This document shows positions 7,696 to 15,381 of a stretch of DNA of 64,000 nt, one piece after another; the stretch's first letter is position 1, and each line of letters begins with the position of its first letter. A model generated the notes under the pieces. That model had not been told where the DNA came from. It made no database searches and saw nothing but the letters and a program-made list of their open reading frames with translations. The DNA comes from Bacteroides acidifaciens (GTDB taxonomy: Bacteria > Bacteroidota > Bacteroidia > Bacteroidales > Bacteroidaceae): positions 248,001 through 312,000 of the forward strand of contig NZ_CAEUHO010000005.1 in assembly GCF_903181435.1 (NCBI RefSeq), given 5' to 3'. A program made the position numbers and the translations under genes.

Positions 7696-7867
7696 AGCCG
7701 GAAGCGGAAAGCCGTGTCTGACCGCCCGATCCATAAATGGAACAAGCCATCATGCACGGCAGGCAAACCTGAAAGAATGATTTTATATGTCCGACCGGAC
7801 ACGTCCTGCCGGATATATAAAACCATACTTTCCACACGGTGGTTTGCCCGGTTTCACGCTTCCGGCT
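7696..7867. repeat. Long nested inverted repeat (second structured element)
   Basis: Outer arms AGCCGGAAGCG (7696-7706) and CGCTTCCGGCT (7857-7867) enclose GGCAAACC (7762-7769) with GGTTTGCC (7841-7848). These enclose TTTTATATGTCCG (7781-7793) with CGGATATATAAAA (7810-7822). The 5' arm has about 50 bp extra relative to the 3' arm. GC content is above that of the flanking recombinase module. The rest of 7868-8317 shows no gene or repeat that I can support. Confidence 0.5.
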
Positions 7868-8317
7868 GTTTCCCTTTTTCTTTTGTGGACTTCTTTTTTT
7901 CACGGATTTCTCTTTTGAAATTTTCTGTCTAATCTGCCTCCACTTCCGTTTACCTCCATTTCCGCGCCTTTCAGTGAGCCGCATCAGGCAGTCATTTCCG
8001 TTCTGGGCGCAAAGGTAATTCCGGGATTGGACGGGAAAGCAAGGTCAAGCCTCCTGTTTTCTGCGGAAATCTCCAGCCCTGCGGGTAGTATTTCCGCGAA
8101 AAACCTTGCATTCCCTAATCCCTACCTTTTCAAGCACCCGAAACGAAAACGACCGATGCGACAGAAAGACGCATTAAAAAAAATGTCGGATAAACGAGAG
8201 GCAGATAAGATAGTTTGAAACTCAACTCCCTCAGCTCTTGAATCCGCATTAAAAACAAAAAAATCAAAACAGCGAAGATATGACGGCAACGGCAAATTTC
8301 AGACAAGTGGCGCAATA

Positions 8318-8351
8318 TGGAAAATTTAAAGTCGATTGACCCACTATTATA
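8318..8351 (+). repeat. Left terminal inverted repeat of the IS21 element
   Basis: 34 bp identical to the reverse complement of 10925-10958. Confidence 0.85.
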
Positions 8352-8500
8352 AAAGTCTTCTGACCCACCTTTATAACCGAAACTGATCCGCTGTGATTAT
8401 AATAAAAATTGCCCCTGTATAATTACCATATTTCAGTCTTGTTTTCGTACTTTACAAAGCATTTTAACCCGGTATTATTAACTGAATAAAATTTTAAAGA

Positions 8501-10066
8501 ATGAAAATAAGAATCAAGCACATACTGCGGTGTTATCAGTCAGGAATGAGTATCCGCGGTATCAGTTCTTCTCTCCTTGTTTCACGTAATACAGTCAAAC
8601 GTTATATCCGTATATACGAAGATATGGGTATAGAACTTGAGCGTCTGTTGAAAATGGACGAGCAGCATCTGCATGAGCTTTTCGGTACGGAGACTGACAA
8701 AGAATCGTCTGGCTCTGCAGAGTATAAGTATCTTCAAGAACGTATACCTGATTACATGAAACGACTTAAGGTCCGTGGGACAACAAGAAGGTCTTTGTAT
8801 GAGGAATATCTTAAAAATCGTCCACAAGGTTACAGCTACTGTTCTTTTTGTTTATATATCAGACGAGAAAGGGAAGTAAAGATTCCTGTTGGACGCATAG
8901 ATCATATAGCCGGTGATCAGATGTATGTGGATTTTGCCGGCGACAAACTTTATCTCTCATACGAAAAAACAGGCAATAAGGTTCCCGTAGAAGTATTTGC
9001 CGCTATACTTCCATGCAGCCAGATTACTTATTACGAGGCTGTACCATCACAAAAGAAAGAACACCTTATCCAGGCATGTGAAAATGCTTTCCATTATTTT
9101 GGAGGTGTCCCCAATGCCATAGTTCCAGACAACCTGAAATCAGCCGTAACAAAGCCTGGAGGTGTTGAACCTGTAATCAATGACGACTTTGCTGCATTTG
9201 CAGACCATTATGGATGTGTTGTCTTCCCGGCAAGAGTACGAAAGCCTAAAGACAAAGCTCTGGTTGAGAATGCTGTAAGACTGCTCTACAGGGAGGTGTA
9301 TTCAAAGATGACGGGATTGAAATTCAATGATCTTGAAGCCTTGAACATAGAAATAATGAAGCATACGGATGCGTTGAACAGCCGAAAGATGTACAATCGC
9401 AACTACAGCCGTCGGGAACGTTTCCTCGAAGTCGAGAAAGACAGGCTGCATACATTGCCGGCAACAAAATTTATATCAAAAAGCCGGAAAACGGCAACTG
9501 TCATGAGAAACAGTTATGTATCGCTTAACAATCACTATTACAGTGTTCCTAAAGAGTATATCGGCGATACTGTAGAATTACTGTATGATGGGGACACAGT
9601 GGAGATATATCATAAGTTCAGACACATAACGACACATCGCAGGGATGATACACCTTTCACTTATTCAGAAAAACCGTCCCACAAACTTTCGGGAGTGCTA
9701 CATGAATACAGAATCAGAATGGATGATATATACCGCAAGGCATGTGAAATTGATCCGGTATTGGAAGAGTACATAAAGCGTGTGGCCGTTGCCAAGAAAT
9801 ATCCGGTCCAGGCCGTACGTTCAGCCGATGGTATATTAAGTCTTGTGGAGCGTTTCGGACATGACAGGGTGGTTCTTTCATGCCAGGTGGCAATGGAATT
9901 CGGTATGTTCGGGTACAACGAACTTGAAAGTATTCTGGTAAACAGGGAAGATGAGAAGTATCATGTACAGATGGAGGGACAGGCTCCCGAACTTACCCCC
10001 AAACACAGAAATCTCAGAGGCAAGGATTATTTTAACTCTAAAAACATGGATAAAAATGACAAGTAA
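8501..10066 (+). CDS. istA: IS21-family transposase IstA
   Basis: A 521-aa transposase. It has an N-terminal HTH (GMSIRGISSSLLVSRNTVKR, about 15-34) and a DDE integrase core with the first Asp in GDQMYVDFAGD (about 145-155), the second in NAIVPDNLKSAV (about 205-215) and the Glu in KPKDKALVENAVR (about 250). The C-terminal beta-barrel domain is about 320-400. It cuts and joins the IS ends. Its stop overlaps the istB start by 11 bp, the normal IS21 arrangement for coupled translation. Confidence 0.95.
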   Translation: MKIRIKHILRCYQSGMSIRGISSSLLVSRNTVKRYIRIYEDMGIELERLLKMDEQHLHELFGTETDKESSGSAEYKYLQERIPDYMKRLKVRGTTRRSLYEEYLKNRPQGYSYCSFCLYIRREREVKIPVGRIDHIAGDQMYVDFAGDKLYLSYEKTGNKVPVEVFAAILPCSQITYYEAVPSQKKEHLIQACENAFHYFGGVPNAIVPDNLKSAVTKPGGVEPVINDDFAAFADHYGCVVFPARVRKPKDKALVENAVRLLYREVYSKMTGLKFNDLEALNIEIMKHTDALNSRKMYNRNYSRRERFLEVEKDRLHTLPATKFISKSRKTATVMRNSYVSLNNHYYSVPKEYIGDTVELLYDGDTVEIYHKFRHITTHRRDDTPFTYSEKPSHKLSGVLHEYRIRMDDIYRKACEIDPVLEEYIKRVAVAKKYPVQAVRSADGILSLVERFGHDRVVLSCQVAMEFGMFGYNELESILVNREDEKYHVQMEGQAPELTPKHRNLRGKDYFNSKNMDKNDK

Positions 10067-10829
10067 TAATAAAACAAGCAGAACTGTCGGAAAAAATATG
10101 GACAGAATAATGGAACTACTCTCCAAGTTACGTTTTTACGGCATGCTTGAAACATATAGAAATGACTGCAGGACCACATCCTCTGATGGTATGACAAACG
10201 ATGAGTTTCTTAAATGGCTTCTTGAAAGCGAATATGATTACAGACGCAATGTAAGCATTGAGAGACTGATAAAGTCTGCAAACTTCAGATATAAGGCATA
10301 TATGGAAAAAATAGACTATACCATAAAACGTAACCTTGACCGTAACCAGCTTGAGAGACTTGCATCTCTTGATTTTATAAGAGACGGACAGAATGTTTTC
10401 ATCACGGGAAGCTCCGGTACAGGTAAAAGCTATATAGCTTCAGCCATAGGATATGAGGCATGTAAGAATGGAATAAAGACTTTGTATTCAAATGCGTCAA
10501 AGCTTATGGGACAGCTTAAAATTGCCAAAAACAAGGGCACTATAGAATCTGAGATGAAAAAAATAGAAAAGTGTCAACTGCTGATTCTTGACGATCTGTT
10601 TCTTATAGGACTGGATGCCAGGGAAAGGTCAATCCTTATGGAAATAATAGAAGACAGACACGGATTAAAATCAATCATAATAACATCACAACTTCCTGTC
10701 GAAAGCTGGTATGATGCAATTGGTGATCCTACAGTAGCTGACGCAATCCTGGACAGAATTGTACATACAGCACACAAGATTGAACTTACCGGGGATTCTG
10801 TAAGAAAGATTAATGCTAAAAAGAAATAG
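10056..10829 (+). CDS. istB: IS21-family ATPase helper protein IstB
   Basis: A 257-aa AAA+ protein related to DnaC/DnaA. Walker A GSSGTGKSY, Walker B LLILDDLF and a sensor region (SIIITSQLPVESWYD) are all visible. The frame is open from 9951, but the ATG at 10056 (MTSNNKTSRTVGKNMDRIME), overlapping the istA stop, fits the family. MDRIMELLSKLRFYGML at 10098 is an alternative start. It selects target DNA and stimulates IstA. Confidence 0.95.
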   Translation: MTSNNKTSRTVGKNMDRIMELLSKLRFYGMLETYRNDCRTTSSDGMTNDEFLKWLLESEYDYRRNVSIERLIKSANFRYKAYMEKIDYTIKRNLDRNQLERLASLDFIRDGQNVFITGSSGTGKSYIASAIGYEACKNGIKTLYSNASKLMGQLKIAKNKGTIESEMKKIEKCQLLILDDLFLIGLDARERSILMEIIEDRHGLKSIIITSQLPVESWYDAIGDPTVADAILDRIVHTAHKIELTGDSVRKINAKKK

Positions 10830-10924
10830 TATATATTGTAGATTATTATAATTGAAAATGACCCGGGTTAAAATGCATTTTTCTTTATTTAAATCTAATA
10901 TTTTTTTGATGGGTCAATTTAGAG

Positions 10925-10958
10925 TATAATAGTGGGTCAATCGACTTTAAATTTTCCA
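10925..10958 (-). repeat. Right terminal inverted repeat of the IS21 element
   Basis: 34 bp identical to the reverse complement of 8318-8351. It supplies the last three codons and the stop (TGA) of the truncated minus-strand gene next to it. Confidence 0.85.
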
Positions 10959-12046
10959 CTTAAGGGGCGGAAATAAAAGCAAAACGCATTTCGCTCGCGA
11001 AATTCCGTGACCGTTGTCATCGTATTATAGCGGAATTCATACCTTCGTTGCATAAACTCTTCCGTTCGGAATTCCAGTACCTGTTCTGCCGACAAGGGAG
11101 ATTTCTTTCCGAAGCCCTTTTCGCATGTGTATACGTTCTGTACTGTTTGCCGGATAAGGAATTCTTTTTTTCTAGTATAGAAATGAGCGGTCGCCCAACG
11201 GATGGTTTCCTCTTCCGGTATCCCCGCCTGAAAGCAATTTCTCGCCATCTGAACCAACAAAGGTTTCAGGTCTTCGTCCGAACGTGCATGAATTCTCGGC
11301 GATAATTCGCTTAATGATTGGTATGCATTGTTCAAGGCTGCCTCGAAGAGTGTGGACAATGTGTCGAAACTGTCGTATCCCGGAATCAGCCGTTTGAATG
11401 GAGATGATTCCGCCTGTACGACTTCCTTGTAGGTTGTTTCCGAAGGCATTTCCAACGGCTGCCGCATATAAAACACGGTAGACTCAGGATTATAATAAAG
11501 TTCCGGATCATAAGTCTGTCTGCAGAACTGTTCCAGTGTAGGATTTTTCAGTTCGATGGGATAGGAAAGGACGGGTTGGTACAGGCTGACTGCTTTCCTG
11601 TAGGCATGTGCCTGAAAGATTTCCGCTTCTTCCCGTTTTTGGGGAAGTGACTCGTCCGGTCGTGTAAATCGTATCCATATCTTTACGGAATGTCCTCCGG
11701 AACCCATGAAGGCTGCGAATGTTTGCGAAAGTTCGGTAGCTTCCTGTTTTACACGGTTCACTTCCATATGGTTTGCCAGGTGATTCACTTCTATTTGTAT
11801 GATTCCGTTGTATCCGGTCATCTGTATGCCGTTGACTGTTTTGCGGAAGGTTGCGGCGGGGATGACTTTTGTCAGTTTCTTGGCTTCCTCCAGCCGGTAG
11901 CATGGTGACGCGTAACGAATGCTTGTTCGTAGATTGCTGACAGGTTGGGCTTTTGTCTCATGTTTCATCGCTTCCATTTGCAAGTTTATGTCCAGCGTTC
12001 GCATGGTTGAGATATCCCCGTTGTCTCGTGTTAAGGTAAGCTTCAT
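10937..12046 (-). pseudogene. BT4734/VirE N-terminal-like protein, truncated by the IS21 element
   Basis: 369 codons starting MKLTLTRDNGDISTMRTLDI. The N-terminal two thirds match my memory of the BT4734/BF3469-type domain found in front of VirE/primase-like ATPase domains in Bacteroides (segments IQIEVNHLA, GSGGHSVKIWIRF, HAYRKAVSLYQPVLSYPIEL). The frame then runs into the IS end (SGKFKVD, stop). Family members continue for several hundred residues with the VirE ATPase part, which is absent here. It is not found left of the IS, so the 3' half was deleted. A short truncated product is possible. Confidence 0.75.
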
Positions 12047-12162
12047 AATAAATATGTTTTTTTGTTGATGCCTTTTGCTTAAAAAGGCGAGTAAAGGTAT
12101 GTTTTATTATCGGGCTCTGCAAATAAATGTCCTGTATTCTTGACTTAGGGTCCTGGAACATA

Positions 12163-12464
12163 CTACTTTCCCCGCAGTCTATTAATAGATAAGTTCCGTT
12201 CTATTAAATGTAAAGTTGCTTTTGATTAATAGCAAAGTTGTTCTTGACTAATTAAAAACTATAAATGAAGGCTTTGATTATAAAATTGCAAGCTTTATTT
12301 TTATAATCAAAGCTTGCATTTATAAAAACGGAACTTGCATTTAAAGTTTGTAATTAATAGAAAGGAAGTTTACTTCTAATAGAACGGAAGTTTATAATTA
12401 ATGGAAAGCAACTTTACATCTAATAGAACGGAACTTATCTATTAATACTTTGGGCGGAAAGTAG
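12163..12464. repeat. About 300-bp AT-rich palindrome made of 22-bp repeats
   Basis: The outer arms CTACTTTCC (12163-) and GGAAAGTAG (-12464) are mirrored. Inside, about 50 bp at 12181-12229 matches the reverse complement of 12397-12446. The right half has five starts of TAAT(A/G)G-type units at exactly 12355, 12377, 12399, 12421 and 12443 (22-bp period). The left half has inverse units starting ATTAA at 12181, 12203 and 12225. The centre holds a perfect 15-bp stem, GCTTTGATTATAAAA (12271-12285) with its complement at 12299-12313. There is no coding capacity. It could be a MITE, a replication/partition site or a protein-binding array. Confidence 0.7.
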
Positions 12465-12912
12465 CGGTAGTTTTGAGTGTGGCAAGTAGTGATAGATGAA
12501 TGATGTGGTGAAAGATTGGAAATGAACTATTAACGTTTGGAAAGTGCGATAAACAGACGGTTTTATACAAATCGGTGAAAGATGAAAGATTGTATCCAAC
12601 TTGCATGTATGTAGTCTGGGCTGTTTTTCATTGGTTATTACAAAGATGATGCTTTGTGCTCGTGATGTGGGGCAAGTGGAAGAAAAATATGAAATGATTT
12701 GCCATAATGAGGCGAGTGATGATCTTTTCATAAATTTTATCGAAAAGAAGGAAAAAGAATGAAATAAACAAGAGCGAATGTAACGGCCTATCCATAAAAA
12801 TACTATATTTATTGCAGCTAGAGAGCACTTTAAGTAATGCTTTAAGAAGAAAAACGAAAAGTAGTATATATACTATATATTTTCTATTATTAATTACTTA
12901 AACACATTTTTT
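12465..12912. other. Gene-free stretch before the TonB gene
   Basis: About 450 bp of AT-rich sequence. I see no credible frame, RNA or repeat, and no clear TAnnTTTG promoter, although the TonB gene must be transcribed from within it. Confidence 0.5.
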
Positions 12913-13596
12913 ATGGAAGCCAAGAAATCAAAAAAGGCTGCAATTGAGAATCAACGAGGTTCTTGGTTGTTGATGGGTTTGGTTGTTGCGCTTGCCTTCA
13001 TGTTCGTTTCGTTCGAATGGACACAACATGATGTCAGGATTGCGGCATTATCACCAGATGATGAATCCATCTATGTTACAGAGTTAGTTCCAATCACATT
13101 CCCGGAAGAGAAACTGGAACCGCCTCCACCTCCCGAAACTAAGGTCGTGGATATATTAGAAATAGTAAAAAACGATATAGAGGTGGCGGATGATGTTTCT
13201 ACGGTAGGAGAGGACATGGACGCGACTCCTAACATTGTTTGGATACCACCAGTTGTGGAAGCAGAAGAGGTAGAAGAAGATGTAATACATGAACATGTAG
13301 AAATCATGCCGGACTTCCCCGGTGGCATGGCTGCTTTGATGAAGTATTTGGGTACAAATATCAAGTATCCGACTATTTCTCAAGAAATGGGTTCAGCAGG
13401 AAAAGTGATTGTTCAGTTTGTCGTTGACAAAGACGGAACGATTACGAATCCGGCAGTGGTACGAGGGGTGGATGCCTATTTGGACAAAGAAGCTATCCGT
13501 GTGATAAGTTCTATGCCGAAATGGAAGCCCGGAGTACAGAATGGCAAGAAAGTTCGAGTGAAATATACTGTGCCTGTGGTATTCAGACTACAGTAG
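12913..13596 (+). CDS. Energy transducer TonB
   Basis: A 227-aa inner-membrane protein. A single transmembrane anchor lies near residues 16-37 (SWLLMGLVVALAFMFVSF). A periplasmic proline-rich stretch (KLEPPPPPETK) and an acidic spacer follow. The C-terminal TonB domain is about 135-227 (MPDFPGGMAALMKYLGTNIK; GKVIVQFVVDKDGTITNP; YTVPVVFRLQ). It couples the proton-motive force to outer-membrane TonB-dependent receptors (SusC-like and others). It stands alone, with a terminator 25 bp downstream. Bacteroides carry several such genes, so no number is assigned. Confidence 0.92.
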   Translation: MEAKKSKKAAIENQRGSWLLMGLVVALAFMFVSFEWTQHDVRIAALSPDDESIYVTELVPITFPEEKLEPPPPPETKVVDILEIVKNDIEVADDVSTVGEDMDATPNIVWIPPVVEAEEVEEDVIHEHVEIMPDFPGGMAALMKYLGTNIKYPTISQEMGSAGKVIVQFVVDKDGTITNPAVVRGVDAYLDKEAIRVISSMPKWKPGVQNGKKVRVKYTVPVVFRLQ

Positions 13597-13620
13597 TAAC
13601 TTGAAATAGATGAGTAATGA

Positions 13621-13649
13621 GGGTTGGTTCCTGGCGAACCAACCCTTTT
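13621..13649 (+). terminator. Intrinsic terminator of the TonB gene
   Basis: GGGTTGGTT and AACCAACCC form a 9-bp stem with a 7-nt loop followed by TTTT. Confidence 0.8.
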
Positions 13650-13703
13650 CTAATGAAATCCTCTCTCATAAATTACCGAGTATTTATAACATTTCTTTCC
13701 CGG

Positions 13704-13736
13704 TTTGCTTCTGTGAAATAAAAAAACATATCTTTG
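13704..13736 (+). promoter_or_regulatory. Promoter of the methyltransferase-like gene
   Basis: TTTG (13704-13707), 21 bp, TATCTTTG (13729-13736): a full match to the Bacteroides consensus. The start point is near 13742, about 25 nt before the ATG. Confidence 0.75.
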
Positions 13737-13766
13737 CGTTACGAATAAAAAACGAATGATGGTTTT

Positions 13767-14390
13767 ATGAATTTTCTGCTCTGTATAAAAAGACCTTTTA
13801 TTTGGCTTTCCCGTTTCCGTTATCGTTGCGGATATGGTGTACATTCCCCTTTTGCTTTCAGTCTGATAACAGATGTGATATATGAAAAGATGCCTTATTA
13901 TGCTTATGATTCTTTGGAAAAGGAACAGAAAAAGTTGGTAAGAGAACGTGGGTATAGTAGAGGTTCACAAAAGGTAAATCGTTTCTTGTTCCGGCTGGTG
14001 AATAAGGTGCAACCTGCCACTATTGTCGAAGTAGGACGTCCTTCAGTGGCTTCACTTTACCTTCAATCTGCTAAACGTTCTGCTGAATATCTTTTTGCTT
14101 CCGACTTGTCGGAATTGTTTCTGGATACGGACGTTCCGGTCGATTTCCTCTATCTGAATGATTACCGGAATCCTGAGTTATTGGAAGAAGTGTTTGATAT
14201 CTGTGCGCGGCGGACTACCTTGCGAAGTGTATTTGTCGTACACGGAATCTGTTACTCGAAAGAAATGAAAGCACTCTGGAAGCGGCTGCAAGAGGACGAA
14301 CGGGTAGGGATTACCTTTGACTTATATGATCTCGGTCTGCTCTTTTTTGATAAAACAAAAATAAAACAGCATTATATCGTCAACTTCTGA
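13767..14390 (+). CDS. Methyltransferase-like protein with a degenerate SAM motif
   Basis: A 207-aa protein. The N-terminus has CGYGVHSPFAFSLITDVI, a signature of a Bacteroidetes class I methyltransferase-like family, and the core keeps a Rossmann-type alternation. The SAM-binding loop, usually E-x-G-x-G-x-G-type, reads IVEVGRPSVASLYLQSA, with only one glycine, and the post-motif acidic residue is poorly placed. It may have lost methyl transfer and become structural or regulatory. The substrate is unknown. It has its own promoter, and the cobalamin adenosyltransferase gene starts 47 bp downstream, possibly cotranscribed. Confidence 0.6.
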   Translation: MNFLLCIKRPFIWLSRFRYRCGYGVHSPFAFSLITDVIYEKMPYYAYDSLEKEQKKLVRERGYSRGSQKVNRFLFRLVNKVQPATIVEVGRPSVASLYLQSAKRSAEYLFASDLSELFLDTDVPVDFLYLNDYRNPELLEEVFDICARRTTLRSVFVVHGICYSKEMKALWKRLQEDERVGITFDLYDLGLLFFDKTKIKQHYIVNF

Positions 14391-14437
14391 GAACCTTTGT
14401 ACGTTTATCTTATATAGATGACTAAAAAAAGAACATT

Positions 14438-15001
14438 ATGAAAAAGAGCCTTGTATATACAAAAACCGGTGATAAAGGGACTACCAGCCTGGTCGGCGGT
14501 AGCCGTGTACCGAAAACGCATATCCGTCTGGAAGCCTATGGAACAGTGGATGAACTGAATTCCCATTTAGGATGGTTGTATACTTATCTGCTGGATGAAT
14601 CAGACCGTGATTTTATCCTGAGTATTCAGCATAAGCTATTCGCTATCGGCTCGCATCTAGCCACCGACCAGGAGAAGACGCAACTGAAACCTGCCAGTAT
14701 AATCTCCTCGGAAGATGTGGAAAGTATCGAACAGGAGATAGATAAACTGGACGAGCAACTACCGGAACTTTGCGCGTTTATTATCCCGGGCGGAAGTCGG
14801 GGGGCATCCGTTTGCCACATCTGCCGCACTGTTTGCCGGAGAGCGGAAAGACGTATTTTGGCTTTATCCGAAACTTGTACAATTTCGCCTGAAGTATTAG
14901 CTTTTGTCAACAGATTATCAGATTATTTGTTTGTTTTATCCCGAAAAATTAATTTTGATGAACAAAACAACGAAATATTTTGGGATAATAGTTGGAAATG
15001 A
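14438..15001 (+). CDS. Cob(I)alamin adenosyltransferase, PduO type
   Basis: A 187-aa enzyme. It shows the PduO/MMAB signature at the N-terminus ([20 protein letters not shown] for ATP binding; [16 protein letters not shown]) and the C-terminal [14 protein letters not shown] helix. It converts cob(I)alamin and ATP to adenosylcobalamin, the cofactor of methylmalonyl-CoA mutase in propionate formation and of other B12 enzymes. It is cytoplasmic and normally trimeric. The length matches the family. A separate promoter for the next gene lies at its 3' end. Confidence 0.94.
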   Translation: MKKSLVYTKTGDKGTTSLVGGSRVPKTHIRLEAYGTVDELNSHLGWLYTYLLDESDRDFILSIQHKLFAIGSHLATDQEKTQLKPASIISSEDVESIEQEIDKLDEQLPELCAFIIPGGSRGASVCHICRTVCRRAERRILALSETCTISPEVLAFVNRLSDYLFVLSRKINFDEQNNEIFWDNSWK

Positions 15002-15021
15002 TAGATTTTATTATACTTTTG
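14992..15021 (+). promoter_or_regulatory. Promoter of the DUF2795 gene
   Basis: TTG (14992-14994), 19 bp, TACTTTTG (15014-15021). The boxes overlap the end of the adenosyltransferase gene. Confidence 0.6.
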
Positions 15022-15074
15022 CCGAAAATTAGAAAGCAAGACAAATTAAGTATTCACTTTAAATACTCAAAATT

Positions 15075-15296
15075 ATGTATTGGACATTGGAACTAGCATC
15101 AAAACTGGAAGATGCTCCCTGGCCGGCAACCAAGGACGAATTGATTGATTATGCCATGCGTTCGGGTGCTCCTCTTGAAGTTATCGAGAATCTCCAAGAG
15201 ATGGAAGATGAGGGCGAAATCTATGAGAGTATAGAAGATATTTGGCCGGATTATCCTAGTAAGGAAGATTTTTTCTTTAACGAGGAAGAGTATTAA
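15075..15296 (+). CDS. DUF2795 small acidic protein
   Basis: A 73-aa acidic protein. The core APWPATKDELIDYAMRSGAP ... VIENLQEMEDEGEIYESIED is the DUF2795 pattern, a short helical domain common in Bacteroidetes and Actinobacteria. The C-terminus is almost entirely Asp/Glu/Phe/Tyr. The function is not established. It has its own promoter and is closed by a strong terminator shared with the convergent porin gene. Confidence 0.85.
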   Translation: MYWTLELASKLEDAPWPATKDELIDYAMRSGAPLEVIENLQEMEDEGEIYESIEDIWPDYPSKEDFFFNEEEY

Positions 15297-15320
15297 TTTT
15301 AACTGAGAACTGAACATATG

Positions 15321-15360
15321 AAAATACCCGGTAGCTGTACAAAAGCTACCGGGTATTTTT
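15321..15360. terminator. Bidirectional terminator between convergent genes
   Basis: AAAATACCCGGTAGCT and AGCTACCGGGTATTTTT form a long stem around a GTACAAA loop. The A run on one side and T run on the other let it serve both the DUF2795 gene and the convergent porin gene. Confidence 0.88.
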
Positions 15361-15381
15361 ATATGTCTTATTGTTTGTATC

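Larger units (their letters stand above)
8318..10958 (+). mobile_element. IS21-family insertion sequence, complete
   Basis: A 2,641-bp element with istA and istB on the plus strand. The ends are perfect 34-bp inverted repeats beginning TGGAAAATTTAAAGTCGATT and containing TGACCCACTATTATA. Second copies of the TGACCCA motif lie inside each end, and a further inner pair GCATTTTAACCCGG / CCGGGTTAAAATGC sits at about 8459 and 10864. Ending in TG...CA suits IS21 elements. Flanks at these borders (GCGCAATA and CTTAAGGG) are not a target duplication. If the true ends were 8331 and 10945, a 6-bp TTTAAA duplication would be present, but that sequence is itself palindromic. Confidence 0.88.

Noticed and set aside
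7470..7984. Two overlapping minus-strand frames (121 and 109 codons) in the structured region
   Set aside because: Composition is Arg/Lys/Trp-rich noise, the frames overlap the long inverted repeats, and no family resemblance or start signal is seen.
8130..8315. Minus-strand frame left of the IS that continues the VirE-like frame if the IS is removed
   Set aside because: The joined sequence (FKFSILRHLSEICRCRH...) does not look like a VirE-type continuation and is hydrophobic and Cys/Leu-rich; fusion is probably chance.
8280..8339. Short plus-strand frame MTATANFRQVAQYGKFK entering the IS
   Set aside because: Only 19 codons before a stop inside the IS; no recognised family; could be the start of an element gene cut by the IS, but cannot be supported.
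12163..12464. CRISPR array from the 22-bp periodic units
   Set aside because: Units are contiguous and diverged without spacers, arranged as mirror halves, and no cas gene is present.
12435..12828. Minus-strand frames between the palindrome and the TonB gene
   Set aside because: Ser/Phe/Leu-rich, overlapping, no promoter and no family resemblance.
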